Below, piece by piece: positions 53,377 through 62,499 of a stretch of 64,000 nucleotides of DNA. The translations under genes and the position numbers were made by a program. Numbering within the stretch: the first letter of the stretch is position 1; every line of letters starts with the position of its first letter. Under the pieces are notes generated by a model that worked only from the letters and a program-made list of their open reading frames with translations, was not told the DNA's origin and did not search any database. The stretch spans positions 3,720,001-3,784,000 of the forward strand of contig NZ_CP014766.1 of assembly GCF_001611675.1 (NCBI RefSeq). The letters run 5' to 3'. The DNA is from Pontibacter akesuensis. Its GTDB lineage: Bacteria; Bacteroidota; Bacteroidia; Cytophagales; Hymenobacteraceae.

Positions 53377-53428
53377 ATCTAAAAGCAGAAGGCACTCATA
53401 CTTGTATGAGTGCCTTCTGCTTTTAGAT
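53377..53428. terminator. 25-bp perfect hairpin between abc-F and msrB, loop on the AAGTATR word
   Basis: 53377-53401 pairs with 53404-53428 perfectly with a TT loop; the centre reads CATACTTGTATG. It functions bidirectionally and reaches the stop codon of the convergent msrB gene. Confidence 0.92.
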
Positions 53429-53889
53429 TATTCGTGATCGTTCTCCAGATCAACCCGCTGTATACTTGCTGAATTGATGCAGTAGCGCAGCCCGTGCGGT
53501 ACCGGCCCATCGTTGAACACATGGCCCAGGTGGCTATCGCAGGTGTTGCACTGCACCTCTATGCGCTGCATGTTGTGGCTGTCGTCGAACATATACTTGA
53601 TGGCTCCTTTGGTGGAGGGCTGTGTAAAGCTGGGCCAACCGGAGATGGCATGATATTTTTCAGTAGCGTTAAACAGAAGCGTGCCGCAGCCAACGCACGT
53701 ATAAATACCCGGCTCGTACGAGCGGCAGTAGGCGTTGCGGTAAGGCGATTCTGTGCCTTTTTGCCGCATCACATTATACTGCTCCGGCGTAAGTTTCTGC
53801 TGCCATTCCTCGTCCGTCTTTTCCTCTCTTTCCCGCGGCTCGGGGTTACTGTACTTGGCAAATTTCAGGACATCTATCCAGCGGAGCAT
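53428..53889 (-). CDS. msrB: Peptide-methionine (R)-S-oxide reductase MsrB
   Basis: From the preferred ATG at 53889 the protein has 153 residues. Zinc ligands are in CVGC (65, 68) and CNTC (114, 117); HAISGWPSF and the catalytic Cys137 in LRYCINSAS complete the MsrB site. It reduces methionine-R-sulfoxide in proteins using thioredoxin. A longer frame to 53931 is not needed. The stop codon touches the terminator stem. Confidence 0.94.
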   Translation of the reverse strand: MLRWIDVLKFAKYSNPEPREREEKTDEEWQQKLTPEQYNVMRQKGTESPYRNAYCRSYEPGIYTCVGCGTLLFNATEKYHAISGWPSFTQPSTKGAIKYMFDDSHNMQRIEVQCNTCDSHLGHVFNDGPVPHGLRYCINSASIQRVDLENDHE

Positions 53890-54148
53890 AGGTAAGTATA
53901 GGAATGATTGGCACCGTAAAAACGCCTGCATAATACGATAGGTTCATGCAGCCGTTTATCGGTAGCATTGGGTAAGCTGCCGGGATGGCAGCGGACCCGG
54001 AAGTAGGATGAGGCGTATCAGGTGTTATTACATCAGCACAAAAAGGTAAAAGGTTGCCGCGCCCTGCGTAAAAACCGGTATCTTGTTGTCATCAAACAGT
54101 GCCACTTTAACGACACCTGATCATACAATATTATACTTAAACTCACCT

Positions 54149-55078
54149 ATGCCGATTACGATTGTCACCCAGGGAAAAGACCTAAGCCCCTGGGTGAAAG
54201 CCTTGAAGAAAAACAGACCAGACGTAGAGATTAGAATTTACCCGGATGATGCTCAGGCAGAAGAAGTAGAATTTGCCTTGGCCTGGAACCACCCGCTGGG
54301 TGTTTTCAAGGCATTTCCAAACCTGAAGTGCATCTCCTCGATGGGTGCTGGCGTGGACCATATCTTAAAAGACACAGAACTGCCTAAAGGTGTAACGGTA
54401 ACAAAAATTGTAGACACTAACCTGACACAGGACATGGGCGAGTTTATCCTGGCGCTAGCCCTGAACCACATACGCGGACTCGCTGCCTACAAGGTGCAGG
54501 AACAGCAGCAGGCTTGGCAGCCCAGGCCCTACAAACGCATTGCAGATGTAACCGTGGGTGTAATGGGGGTAGGTGAATTGGGCGCACATGTTGCCAGCCA
54601 ATTACATAAAGTGGGTTTTAATGTATGTGGCTGGGCCAGAACTGCGAAGGAATTAGAAGGGGTGGCGGTGTATGTGGGCGAGGAAGAGCTGAACAGCTTT
54701 TTAGCGGCATCGGAAATTCTGGTTTGCCTGTTGCCACTCACAAAGGAAACGGCTAACATTCTGAATAAAGGCACGCTTCAGCAGTTGCCAAAAGGTGCCT
54801 TCGTAATCAATGCCGCAAGAGGGGAGCATGTGGTGGACGAGGACCTGGTGGAGATGATAAACAACGGACACCTGGCCGGGGCTAGTCTGGATGTTTTTCG
54901 GGAGGAGCCACTGCCGCAGGAGCATGTGTTTTGGAAGCACCCGGACATTAACATCACGCCGCACATGGCGAGTAAAACAGACCCGGAAACGGCCGTGCTG
55001 CAGATTCTCGACAACTACGACAGGCTTCAGAGAGGAGAGCCGCTGCAAAATATTATTTCACTTGAAAAAGGATACTAG
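54149..55078 (+). CDS. Glyoxylate/hydroxypyruvate reductase (GhrA-like D-2-hydroxyacid dehydrogenase)
   Basis: The 309-residue protein from ATG 54149 has SMGAGVDHIL, the Rossmann loop VGVMGVGELGAHVAS, NAARGEHVVDEDL with the substrate Arg, and the catalytic His in ITPHMASKTD. This is the GhrA branch of D-isomer 2-hydroxyacid dehydrogenases, reducing glyoxylate or hydroxypyruvate with NADPH. A VOC protein gene follows with one spare base, suggesting a two-gene unit. Confidence 0.92.
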   Translation: MPITIVTQGKDLSPWVKALKKNRPDVEIRIYPDDAQAEEVEFALAWNHPLGVFKAFPNLKCISSMGAGVDHILKDTELPKGVTVTKIVDTNLTQDMGEFILALALNHIRGLAAYKVQEQQQAWQPRPYKRIADVTVGVMGVGELGAHVASQLHKVGFNVCGWARTAKELEGVAVYVGEEELNSFLAASEILVCLLPLTKETANILNKGTLQQLPKGAFVINAARGEHVVDEDLVEMINNGHLAGASLDVFREEPLPQEHVFWKHPDINITPHMASKTDPETAVLQILDNYDRLQRGEPLQNIISLEKGY

Positions 55079-55079
55079 C

Positions 55080-55493
55080 ATGAGCGCATTTCACTACGCT
55101 TTCAAAATTAAAGACATCGCTTCCACGCGCAGGTTCTACGTAAGCATACTTGGCTGCCAGGAAGGGAGGAGCACCGACAGTTGGATTGATTTCGACTTCT
55201 TTGGTCACCAGCTTTCTGCCCACATCAGCACCAATATTCCGCCGCTTGATTACTGCGGAAAGGTAGACGGCGTGAACGTGCCCATTCCGCATTTTGGCTG
55301 TATCCTGACCTATGAGCAGTTCGAAAGGGTACAGGGCCAGCTGGAGGCGCACAACATCAACTTTATCGTTGCGCCTCAAACGCGCTACGAAGGGCAGAAA
55401 GGTGAGCAACGCACCATGTTTATACTTGACTTCAGCGGAAACCCCATTGAGTTTAAGGCTTTTAAGAATCCGGAGGAAATATTTGCCGCCTAA
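55080..55493 (+). CDS. VOC (glyoxalase/bleomycin resistance) family protein
   Basis: The 137-residue protein shows the paired beta-alpha-beta modules of the VOC superfamily: HYAFKIKDIASTRRFYVSIL, then IDFDFFGHQLSAHIS, and LDFSGNPIEFKAF at the end with the expected metal Glu. Role may be detoxification of an aldehyde or ring cleavage; unassigned. It is probably co-transcribed with the GhrA-like gene. Confidence 0.88.
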   Translation: MSAFHYAFKIKDIASTRRFYVSILGCQEGRSTDSWIDFDFFGHQLSAHISTNIPPLDYCGKVDGVNVPIPHFGCILTYEQFERVQGQLEAHNINFIVAPQTRYEGQKGEQRTMFILDFSGNPIEFKAFKNPEEIFAA

Positions 55494-55497
55494 AAAC

Positions 55498-55533
55498 AAA
55501 AAGCCCCTGCCACGAGAGTAGCAAGGGCTTTTT
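55498..55533. terminator. Terminator after the VOC gene
   Basis: AAAAAGCCC (55498-55506) pairs with GGGCTTTTT (55525-55533) and is followed by ATTTTTA; convergent gene starts just beyond. Confidence 0.85.
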
Positions 55534-55550
55534 ATTTTTAGCTGTTATGA

Positions 55551-55940
55551 TTACTCTACCACCCGCTGATAGTGACCGATCTCTTCTTCCCCGGCATCTT
55601 CCTGCAGGTTCTTGAAGTATAGCGTTTCCAATTCTACTTTATTGATTGTAGCTGGCGCCAGGGTAAAGGTGCCTTTCTCAAATAGCTGCCGGGCCTGGCG
55701 ATGGAAGAGCTGGTACATCGTCCACACCATCACCTTGCCATAAACATCTTCTTTGGCCACTGCTTCCTCTGCCTCGTTCCACCGGTTGCTAAAGGTTGGC
55801 GAGTAGAAGTTGGATGCGGCCTGCGGCATTATACTTAAGCCTTTCTTTTGTGGCTTGGCCTCCAGAATCATCCCGTCCGAAAAGTCAATTGTTTCTCCCC
55901 AAAAAGGTAAAATCCTGCTGTATATTTCGTTGAATGTCAT
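55551..55940 (-). CDS. Hypothetical protein
   Basis: A 129-residue soluble protein (FNEIYSRILPFWGETIDFSD at the start). No family recognised. The gap to the SelO stop upstream on the same strand is 48 bases, so it may be in one unit with selO. Confidence 0.65.
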   Translation of the reverse strand: MTFNEIYSRILPFWGETIDFSDGMILEAKPQKKGLSIMPQAASNFYSPTFSNRWNEAEEAVAKEDVYGKVMVWTMYQLFHRQARQLFEKGTFTLAPATINKVELETLYFKNLQEDAGEEEIGHYQRVVE

Positions 55941-55988
55941 GTTGCTTTTTCTTGTTATTTGGCCTTTGTTGATCTCTATACTTCAAAA

Positions 55989-57554
55989 TTAAGAACTGCA
56001 GGACAACATAGAGCAGCCGGCTTTGCTTGTTGCCCACTCCGGCCTTTTGGCAAAGAACTCATCAAACTTGTTTGCATACGGGTCTTTCATTGCCTCCTGC
56101 AGCTTCAGGAACAGTTCGTTGTTTCCTGCCTCCAGTTGCTCTATCGCCTGCGAAAGCAGGTAATTGCGAAGTATAAACCGCGGGTTTGCCGCACGCATCT
56201 TTTCCTGTGATGCCTCAGGTGTAATGGTGTTAACTTTCATCCGCTCCTGGTAGGCTTGTGCAAAAGAGCACAACAGCAGTTTTTCATCGGCATTCAGGTC
56301 AGCATAAAAGCTTTCCCTGAAATAAGCTACTACAGCCACCTTATCCTCCAGGCCAAGTGGCAGGTCGATAAGCAGTTGAAAGAAAATAGTCATGTCCGGC
56401 TGTACGGTTGAAAGCATGCGCTCAACTTGCGCGAAAAGCGGCGCATCCTCTTTCTTCGCCTCGTCCAGTCCCAGTTTATTGCCCATCATGGTCATGTACC
56501 TGCTTGTAAAGGCTTCATCAAATGTGGCGAGTGTTTTTACCAGTTCCTCCGTCCCGGAAAGCAGTGGCGCGATGGCTGAGGCCAGGCGGCTCAGGTTCCA
56601 GTAGGCAATAGAGGGCTGTTTTCCAAAGGCATAGCGCTTACCCGGCAAATCGGTGGTATTCGGGGTGAAGTTCAGGTCGTAATTATCTACAAAAGAGTAG
56701 GGGCCGTAGTCAATCGTGAGCCCGAGTATGGACATATTATCCGTATTCATCACGCCGTGCACGAATCCCACGCGCAGCCACTCCACCATCAGGCCAGCCG
56801 TCTTTTCCACCACTTCCTTAAACCAGGCAAGTAGGCGCTCGTCTCCTTCGCCCTGGATGTGCGGGTAATAGCGCGAAATTGTCCAGTCAACCAGCTTTTG
56901 CAGGTTCTCCTTTTCTTTTCGGGCCGCCAGCATTTCAAAGTTTCCGAAACGGAGCAGGCTCGGAGCTACGCGCATCACAATGGCCCCCGGCTCGTAGGCC
57001 GCATTTCCATTGTAAAACATATCCCGCAACACCGGATCACCCGTGGAGACCAGGCTAAGGGCGCGTGTGGTAGGAATGCCCAGGTAATGCATCGCCTCGC
57101 TCATCAGGTACTCACGCACTGAGGATCGCAACACTGCTCTGCCGTCGGCTCTGCGGGAGTAGGGGGTGGGGCCTGCGCCTTTTAGCTGCAGTTCCCAGCT
57201 TTTGCCGTCGGGCGTTTCCCACTCGCCCAAGGTAATGGCGCGACCGTCGCCCAACTGTCCGGCCCAGTTGCCAAACTGGTGCCCGGCATAGCAGGCGGCG
57301 TAAGGCTGCATGGTGTCCGTCACAAAATTGCCACCCAGTATGTCGATGTCCTTCTGATCATTTGGTTTCTGAATGCCCAGTTCTTTTGCCAGGTCATCCG
57401 ACCAAGCCAGCAGTTCAGGCTTCTCGACAGGAGTAGGTTTGGCTTTGCTGTACAAAACGCCCGGAGTTTGCCGTGGACGCAGGTCGCCACTCTCATCGCC
57501 GGGGAAGCTTTCTACGAACTCGTTTTTATATTCTTTATCGCTTAAAGTCTGCAT
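55989..57554 (-). CDS. selO: Protein adenylyltransferase SelO (YdiU family), Cys form
   Basis: From ATG 57554 (MQTLSDKEYKNEF) the protein has 521 residues. YAGHQFGNWAGQLGDGRAI, ELQLKGAGPTPYSRRADGRAVLRSS and VHGVMNTDNMSILG are SelO pseudokinase motifs. It transfers AMP to proteins in redox response. It ends CSMLSCSS: the Cys third from the end is at the place of selenocysteine in eukaryotic SelO. An upstream ATG at 57620 adds a Cys-containing 22-residue extension that is unlikely. Confidence 0.93.
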   Translation of the reverse strand: MQTLSDKEYKNEFVESFPGDESGDLRPRQTPGVLYSKAKPTPVEKPELLAWSDDLAKELGIQKPNDQKDIDILGGNFVTDTMQPYAACYAGHQFGNWAGQLGDGRAITLGEWETPDGKSWELQLKGAGPTPYSRRADGRAVLRSSVREYLMSEAMHYLGIPTTRALSLVSTGDPVLRDMFYNGNAAYEPGAIVMRVAPSLLRFGNFEMLAARKEKENLQKLVDWTISRYYPHIQGEGDERLLAWFKEVVEKTAGLMVEWLRVGFVHGVMNTDNMSILGLTIDYGPYSFVDNYDLNFTPNTTDLPGKRYAFGKQPSIAYWNLSRLASAIAPLLSGTEELVKTLATFDEAFTSRYMTMMGNKLGLDEAKKEDAPLFAQVERMLSTVQPDMTIFFQLLIDLPLGLEDKVAVVAYFRESFYADLNADEKLLLCSFAQAYQERMKVNTITPEASQEKMRAANPRFILRNYLLSQAIEQLEAGNNELFLKLQEAMKDPYANKFDEFFAKRPEWATSKAGCSMLSCSS

Positions 57555-57775
57555 ATAGTTTGTCAAGTATAAATTCAATTGGCAGGAGGTATAACAGGAG
57601 GTATAAAAAGTACTTTCCATGCCAGTTTAGATAACATAAGTCAGGCAAGATTAGTTAAATTTTGCCACATCATATGTTGTTTTTAGCTCATCAAAGAGGA
57701 TGTGCGATTAGCAAAGCCCTTATGCAGCGTGGTAAAGTCTGTGCATCATTCCCATAAAATGCTTACTTTTTGTGG

Positions 57776-59173
57776 ATGAAATCACTCTCTATCAAACTTC
57801 TTCTTCTGACGATTTTAGTACTGGTGCACGTTACCGCCTTTTCTCAGCCAGTACCCGTTAAGTTACAAGCCGCCTTCAAGGCTTTTCAGAACGACCCGCA
57901 GTTGCGCAATGCCATAGCTTCCTTGTATGTGGTAGATGCCAAAACGGGTGCAGTGATTTTTGGGGAGAACGAAAGGATAGGGCTAGCGCCTGCCTCTACC
58001 ATGAAACTGCTGACAAGTGCAAGTGCCTATGAGTTGCTGGGGCAGGACTTTCGCTATAAAACCAGCTTCGCCTATCAGAAAAACAACGGAAAAACTTCAC
58101 TGCTCATATCACCCAGCGGTGACCCAGCTTTCGGCTCCTGGCGCTGGAAAGACACGAAAGAGGAACTGGTGCTGCAAGACGCCGTACTGGCCATCCGGAA
58201 CCTGAGAATCAAATTTTTTGACGCGGTAATAATCGACAACAGCGGCTGGAACGAAGAAACTGTTCCGGACGGGTGGATGTGGCAGGACATCGGGAATTAT
58301 TATGGGGCAGGGCCGTCGAAATTCAACTGGCGCGAGAATCAGTACGATGTGCTCCTGAAGTCCGGAAAGCAGATTGGTGACCCGGTTACTATTGTGAAAA
58401 CGGTTCCCGCCCTGCATGGCTATACCCTGCGCTCAGAGCTTACTTCTGCCGCAGCCGGCACCGGCGACAATGCCTATATTTATTTCCCTTTGAATGGCTC
58501 TTCTGCTGTTATCCGGGGCACTATACCGGTAAACGAGAGCAGCTTCAGTATTTCGGGGGCCTTGCCATCGGCTTCGCATCAGTTTGTGCGAACGCTGGCT
58601 GAAACGTTGGAAGGCGTAGGCGTGCAGTTGCCGAAGCAGGAAGAGGTACAGCAAAAAGAGAAACTTTCGAAAGCCGGTTACACCACTTTTCACACCATCA
58701 CATCGCCGCCACTTGACAGCCTTATTTACTGGTTTAACCGCAAGAGCATTAACCTGTACGGCGAAGCGCTGCTTAAAACTATTGCCGCTAAACAAACCGG
58801 AAATGGCGCTACAGACAAAGGCTTAGAGGCGGTACAAGCGTTTTGGCGCAAACGGGGCATTCCTGAAAGTGAGCTGAACGTGGTGGATGGTTCCGGCCTG
58901 TCGCCCCTCAACCGGGTTACGACGCACGCACAGGTGCAGGTGCTGCAGCATGCCCAAAAGCAGCCCTGGTTCAGCGGCTTTTATACATCGCTGCCGGTTT
59001 ACAACGGCATGAAGATGAAAAGCGGCACCATTCGCGGCGTAAAAGGCTTTACCGGCTACCACACGGCCAAAGATGGGACGCAGTATGCCTTTTCCTTCCT
59101 GGTGAACAACTACAACGGCTCTTCGGCATCGCTTGTGAAGAAAATGTACCAGGTGCTGGATACGTTGAAGTAA
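57776..59173 (+). CDS. dacB: D-alanyl-D-alanine carboxypeptidase/endopeptidase (PBP4, S13)
   Basis: From ATG 57776 the protein has 465 residues with a signal peptide (LLLLTILVLVHVTAFSQ). Active-site motifs are Ser74 in PASTMKLLTSAS (SxxK), the SIN triad in NRKSINLYGEALLK (SxN) and KMKSGTIRGVKG (KSG instead of KTG). This is the DacB/PBP4 class that removes terminal D-Ala and cuts cross-links in peptidoglycan. The frame also begins at TTG 57770. Confidence 0.92.
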   Translation: MKSLSIKLLLLTILVLVHVTAFSQPVPVKLQAAFKAFQNDPQLRNAIASLYVVDAKTGAVIFGENERIGLAPASTMKLLTSASAYELLGQDFRYKTSFAYQKNNGKTSLLISPSGDPAFGSWRWKDTKEELVLQDAVLAIRNLRIKFFDAVIIDNSGWNEETVPDGWMWQDIGNYYGAGPSKFNWRENQYDVLLKSGKQIGDPVTIVKTVPALHGYTLRSELTSAAAGTGDNAYIYFPLNGSSAVIRGTIPVNESSFSISGALPSASHQFVRTLAETLEGVGVQLPKQEEVQQKEKLSKAGYTTFHTITSPPLDSLIYWFNRKSINLYGEALLKTIAAKQTGNGATDKGLEAVQAFWRKRGIPESELNVVDGSGLSPLNRVTTHAQVQVLQHAQKQPWFSGFYTSLPVYNGMKMKSGTIRGVKGFTGYHTAKDGTQYAFSFLVNNYNGSSASLVKKMYQVLDTLK

Positions 59174-59270
59174 ACGGCATTACAGCATGCTTCAAGTTTT
59201 CAAATTGGAGCTTTCATGGGGCCAGTTTGTAACTGGCGTGGGCAATCTTATTTGCTTTCTTTCTGTATAT

Positions 59271-59502
59271 GTTAACCCACCCCTGCCCCTCCGAGGAGGG
59301 GAATTTTCGGTACGAGTAATTCATTTAACACTGTCATCTCGAACGCGGTGAGAGATCAAGCCTGAATTCTAAATAGATCTTTCTGTCGTCGTGATGATAG
59401 TGGTGGCGTAAGGCACTTCATCAAAACTGATAGCCCCTTTTATAGCGCATGAATTTATACTTGGGGCTAAAGTTAATTCCCCTCCTCGCAGGGGCAGGTT
59501 AA
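59271..59502. repeat. Inverted pair of C-rich repeats flanking about 165 bases
   Basis: TTAACCCACCCCTGCCCCTC (from 59272) and the later CCCCTCCTCGCAGGGGCAGG (59479-59498) pair as inverted copies of the family seen at 25877-25938. The enclosed region carries the TGTCATCTCGA repeat at 59332-59357. No gene is in 59174-59639. Confidence 0.75.
59332..59357. repeat. TGTCATCTCGA-type repeat, second copy
   Basis: The 26-base stretch matches 51449-51474 with 24 of 26 identical bases. A related, more diverged phrase GTCATCCTGAAAGGATCT lies on the minus strand around 62283-62300. Confidence 0.75.
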
Positions 59503-59639
59503 TTGTTTCCACATACACCACCAAGTTATTCAAACCTTACCCTCTTCTCCATACAAGTCCAACAGGAACCAGACCTCCAGGTAACCGTAAACTAATGAAC
59601 TGTGGCTATCGGGTGGGTGGCCTTGAAAGCAAGTATTAA

Positions 59640-60455
59640 ATGCAGAATCTTACAGCAAAGGCAGCTGCCATGTGCAGCCTGATCGTGTTCCTGCTGGTAA
59701 GCTTTTACGGCATGGGTATACTTGCTGCGTGTACTGTTGAAGCGGAAGGAGAGATAATGACAAAAAGAGACAGCTACAAGACCGGCCGGTTAACAGCAAA
59801 GCCAGCAACGGGAGCGAAGGCGAACGATTTGAAGACAGGCATGCAGCCCCTGAATCTGGACGGCAAAAAGGAGGGGTTAATATACATACCAAGTTCCTAC
59901 AGCAGTGAAAAGCCGGCTGCCTTGGCCGTAATGCTGCATGGGGCAGGAGCCAACGCTGAGCAGGGGCTGTCGCTGCTTCGAAAGCAGGCCGATGCGCTTA
60001 ACATCATACTTATTGCGCCGGCTTCCCGTGCCCCAAGCTGGGATATTATCTCCAGCCGTGCTTTCGGCCCGGATGTACTTTATATAGACCAGGCACTGCA
60101 GCAGGTTTTCGATAGGTATGCCATTGAAACAGCCCGTGTTGCCGTGGGTGGCTTTTCGGATGGGGCTTCGTACGCCCTCACGCTTGGCCTAACCAACGGC
60201 GATCTCTTCACCCACATCCTGGCCTTTTCCCCAGGCTTTGCCCACACTGCAGAACTGCATGGCAACCCGGCGGTATTTATTTCACACGGCATCCACGACA
60301 GCATTTTGCCGATTGACCCTTGCAGCAGGCGCATTGTGCCGCAACTGCAACGGCAGGGCTTTGAGGTTAAATACCAGGAGTTCGACGGGCCGCACACGGT
60401 ACCGACAGAAGTGGTGGAAAGCGCGGTGGCGTGGTTTCTGAAAAGCGAAGTATAA
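59640..60455 (+). CDS. Alpha/beta hydrolase lipoprotein (phospholipase/carboxylesterase type)
   Basis: The 271-residue protein has a hydrophobic N-terminus ending GILAAC (lipobox, about Cys31). The core contains AVMLHGAGANAEQG, the nucleophile elbow GGFSDGAS, and late Asp in HGIHDSILP and His in FDGPHTVPTE. It fits the dienelactone hydrolase / carboxylesterase / polyhydroxyalkanoate-depolymerase-like group, and should act in the envelope. Substrate unknown. Confidence 0.82.
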   Translation: MQNLTAKAAAMCSLIVFLLVSFYGMGILAACTVEAEGEIMTKRDSYKTGRLTAKPATGAKANDLKTGMQPLNLDGKKEGLIYIPSSYSSEKPAALAVMLHGAGANAEQGLSLLRKQADALNIILIAPASRAPSWDIISSRAFGPDVLYIDQALQQVFDRYAIETARVAVGGFSDGASYALTLGLTNGDLFTHILAFSPGFAHTAELHGNPAVFISHGIHDSILPIDPCSRRIVPQLQRQGFEVKYQEFDGPHTVPTEVVESAVAWFLKSEV

Positions 60456-60483
60456 CAGCCATACTTGCCGTCACAGCACCAGT

Positions 60484-60921
60484 TTATGATCTGCCCTTTC
60501 GGCCTTTGCCTTTCTTCTGCTTTTTCTCCTTGCTTCTTTCAGCTTTGATATCCTTGAATTCCTCGTTGGAAACCGTGACGGTGTAGTAGGCAGCTGTCAG
60601 GATGGTTAGGTCTGCATCAAAATCATAAGCCACCGTTAATTCCAGGTACTTGTCCGGGTTGAGGACATACTCTCCCTCCACCTTATCATACACCTGATAG
60701 GCGAACTCGCCCTCCTCCAGGTGCTTATCCTGTACGCGCGCCAGACAATCCCCCGTCAGCACAAGGGGCGTGTCTAACTCATCCACAAACTCGAATGGCT
60801 GTGTATACCTGCCGTCCTTTTTATTCGTGATGTATTCAATCTTATCAATGTACAGCTCCACATCCACATTCTGGTTGTCCCTGCTGTTTTTAATCTGGCT
60901 CAAGTTTCCTTTTAACCGCAT
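60484..60921 (-). CDS. Hypothetical protein with Lys-rich C-terminus
   Basis: A 145-residue protein whose first 120 residues are acidic and beta-rich, ending with a basic tail (KAERSKEKKQKKGKGRKGRS). No family recognised. The tail could bind nucleic acid or be flexible. Stand-alone between convergent esterase and divergent DUF1543 gene. Confidence 0.65.
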   Translation of the reverse strand: MRLKGNLSQIKNSRDNQNVDVELYIDKIEYITNKKDGRYTQPFEFVDELDTPLVLTGDCLARVQDKHLEEGEFAYQVYDKVEGEYVLNPDKYLELTVAYDFDADLTILTAAYYTVTVSNEEFKDIKAERSKEKKQKKGKGRKGRS

Positions 60922-61003
60922 TTGCCCTTTTGTTTTATTTCTGCTAAGTTAAGAAGTATAAAACGAAAGCGTTGCCATTAGGCCCTGCCATTTCTATTTC
61001 AGC

Positions 61004-61570
61004 ATGCAACAACCCAAATTATACATGCTCCTGCTCGGGAGCCGTCCAGCAGGCCGAAACACAGAGCAACACGATATTTTCTTCGGAATTGGCGAAGCTA
61101 TAAAGGATTTGGTGCCGGCAACTAAAGCCTTCTGGCCCGAGGCGAAGGGAAACCTGCATGTTGATGCCTGGCGCGAGGTGACGCAGGTAGACGGTTTCGA
61201 AGTAAAAGTTATACTTCGTGCAGAGGTGTCCCATGAAGCAGCAGCAGAAAACAGGTTGTTTTTCCTGAACCTGGGCGGGTACAAAGCAGGGGAGTTTGAT
61301 GAATTTCACTACAAGATGCTGGCAGTTGCCGAAGATAAAAAAGCGGCTATACGGCAGGCCAGGCAAACAGCTTTTTACAGGCATACCGGCATCAAAGGAG
61401 CGCCATCGCATATCGACGAGAAGTTTGGTGTGGATGTGGACGAGCTATACCAGGTAAAGGATATTTTGTCCCCAGCGCAAAAGGAGCATTATACCCTGGC
61501 GATACAACCAGGCGGTGCTGTACCTGAAGACGAACTGCACCTGGGTTATTTTAAGTTGCATAAGCTGTAA
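61004..61570 (+). CDS. DUF1543 domain protein
   Basis: The 188-residue protein begins KLYMLLLGSRPAGRNTEQHDIFFGI and contains FFLNLGGYKAGEFDEFHYKML, matching DUF1543 (one or two copies of a conserved domain with GGY and a EFDE motif). Role unknown, cytosolic. It ends upstream of the terminator at 61624-61660. Confidence 0.85.
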   Translation: MQQPKLYMLLLGSRPAGRNTEQHDIFFGIGEAIKDLVPATKAFWPEAKGNLHVDAWREVTQVDGFEVKVILRAEVSHEAAAENRLFFLNLGGYKAGEFDEFHYKMLAVAEDKKAAIRQARQTAFYRHTGIKGAPSHIDEKFGVDVDELYQVKDILSPAQKEHYTLAIQPGGAVPEDELHLGYFKLHKL

Positions 61571-61623
61571 GGCAAGTATAGCCACGCTGTTTCTCAAAGG
61601 CAGTCGCGGGAATCCAGGGCAAT

Positions 61624-61660
61624 AAAAAGCGTCGCTCCTGATCGGGAGCGACGCTTTTTT
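61624..61660. terminator. Bidirectional terminator
   Basis: AAAAAGCGTCGCTCC (61624-61638) and GGAGCGACGCTTTTT (61645-61659) pair fully around a 6-base loop, followed by T and AT-rich DNA, between convergent DUF1543 and the disordered protein gene. Confidence 0.93.
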
Positions 61661-61683
61661 ATATTTAATAAGTTATGTGATTC

Positions 61684-62025
61684 CTACTTATCCTGATCGT
61701 TCTGCTTGCGGATCTCGTCCAGGTCCACGTTGCTCTTGTGTGCTTTCAACGTGCTGGCGTTTGGCTGGTCTGTACGGAATTCCTTGTCGGTGCTGTCTGC
61801 GCCACGGCTGGTGGTGGTCAGGTTGGTATGGTCGTTATGATCGGGGCTATTTTTGCCTGCTTTGGCTCCACCACTATCTCCTTCGCGGCTTGGCTTGTTT
61901 TCGCCGCGGGTGTTATCCGCACCGCCGGCTACCGGGCCGGTATTTGTTCCCTGCGGGCGTCCGCTCACATTCTTATCCTTGTCAAAATCTCCTTCGTTCT
62001 CAATATTTCTGTTGTTCGTACTCAT
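61684..62025 (-). CDS. Small disordered hydrophilic protein
   Basis: From ATG 62025 (MSTNNRNIENEGDFDKDK) the protein has 113 residues, almost all polar or Gly (GGADNTRGENKPSREGDSGG). There is no hydrophobic core and no signal peptide, similar to hydrophilin or stress-related disordered proteins. The upstream start at 62085 has a basic, different-looking sequence and is unlikely. No family recognised. Confidence 0.65.
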   Translation of the reverse strand: MSTNNRNIENEGDFDKDKNVSGRPQGTNTGPVAGGADNTRGENKPSREGDSGGAKAGKNSPDHNDHTNLTTTSRGADSTDKEFRTDQPNASTLKAHKSNVDLDEIRKQNDQDK

Positions 62026-62085
62026 AGTTTTCTCTTTTAGGGTTTGTTTGATTCTAATTATACTAATGCGGGTTTGCACCGCCAT

Positions 62086-62499
62086 GCTATAGTTTACGGG
62101 TAATGGCGGCTTAAGATTAGGTAGCGCGCTAAACGATGTCCCTGCCTGTACCTTTATGCAAGTGCAAAAGCTTGATTTTTAAACAGGAGGACAGAAATAC
62201 TTTACACAATTTTGTCCTCCTGAATTGATCTTGTGGGCAGGCTAAGAAAGCACTGACTGCCCGCTTCTGCCGTTCGCCACCAAGATCCTTTCAGGATGAC
62301 AAATCCTCATACTTCTCTTGCTTTGGGTGATAGAATGGCGCTGTATGAAGTATGCCAGGAGAGAGATTTGCCATGCGATAGCTATGTATTAATTATTTTA
62401 TAAATAGCTGTTACCTAACCTTATATAGTTATAAGCGTCTTTAAGTATTAGATTAAATCATACTTTGTCCCTACCTTTTAACAAAAAGCCAAAATTACT
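62086..62499. other. 414-base gene-free stretch
   Basis: Contains a diverged GTCATCCTGAAAGGATCT phrase (minus strand, 62283-62300), three AAGTATR/YATACTT words and an AT-rich stretch at 62385-62440 near the DoxX start. No gene or RNA seen. Confidence 0.45.
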
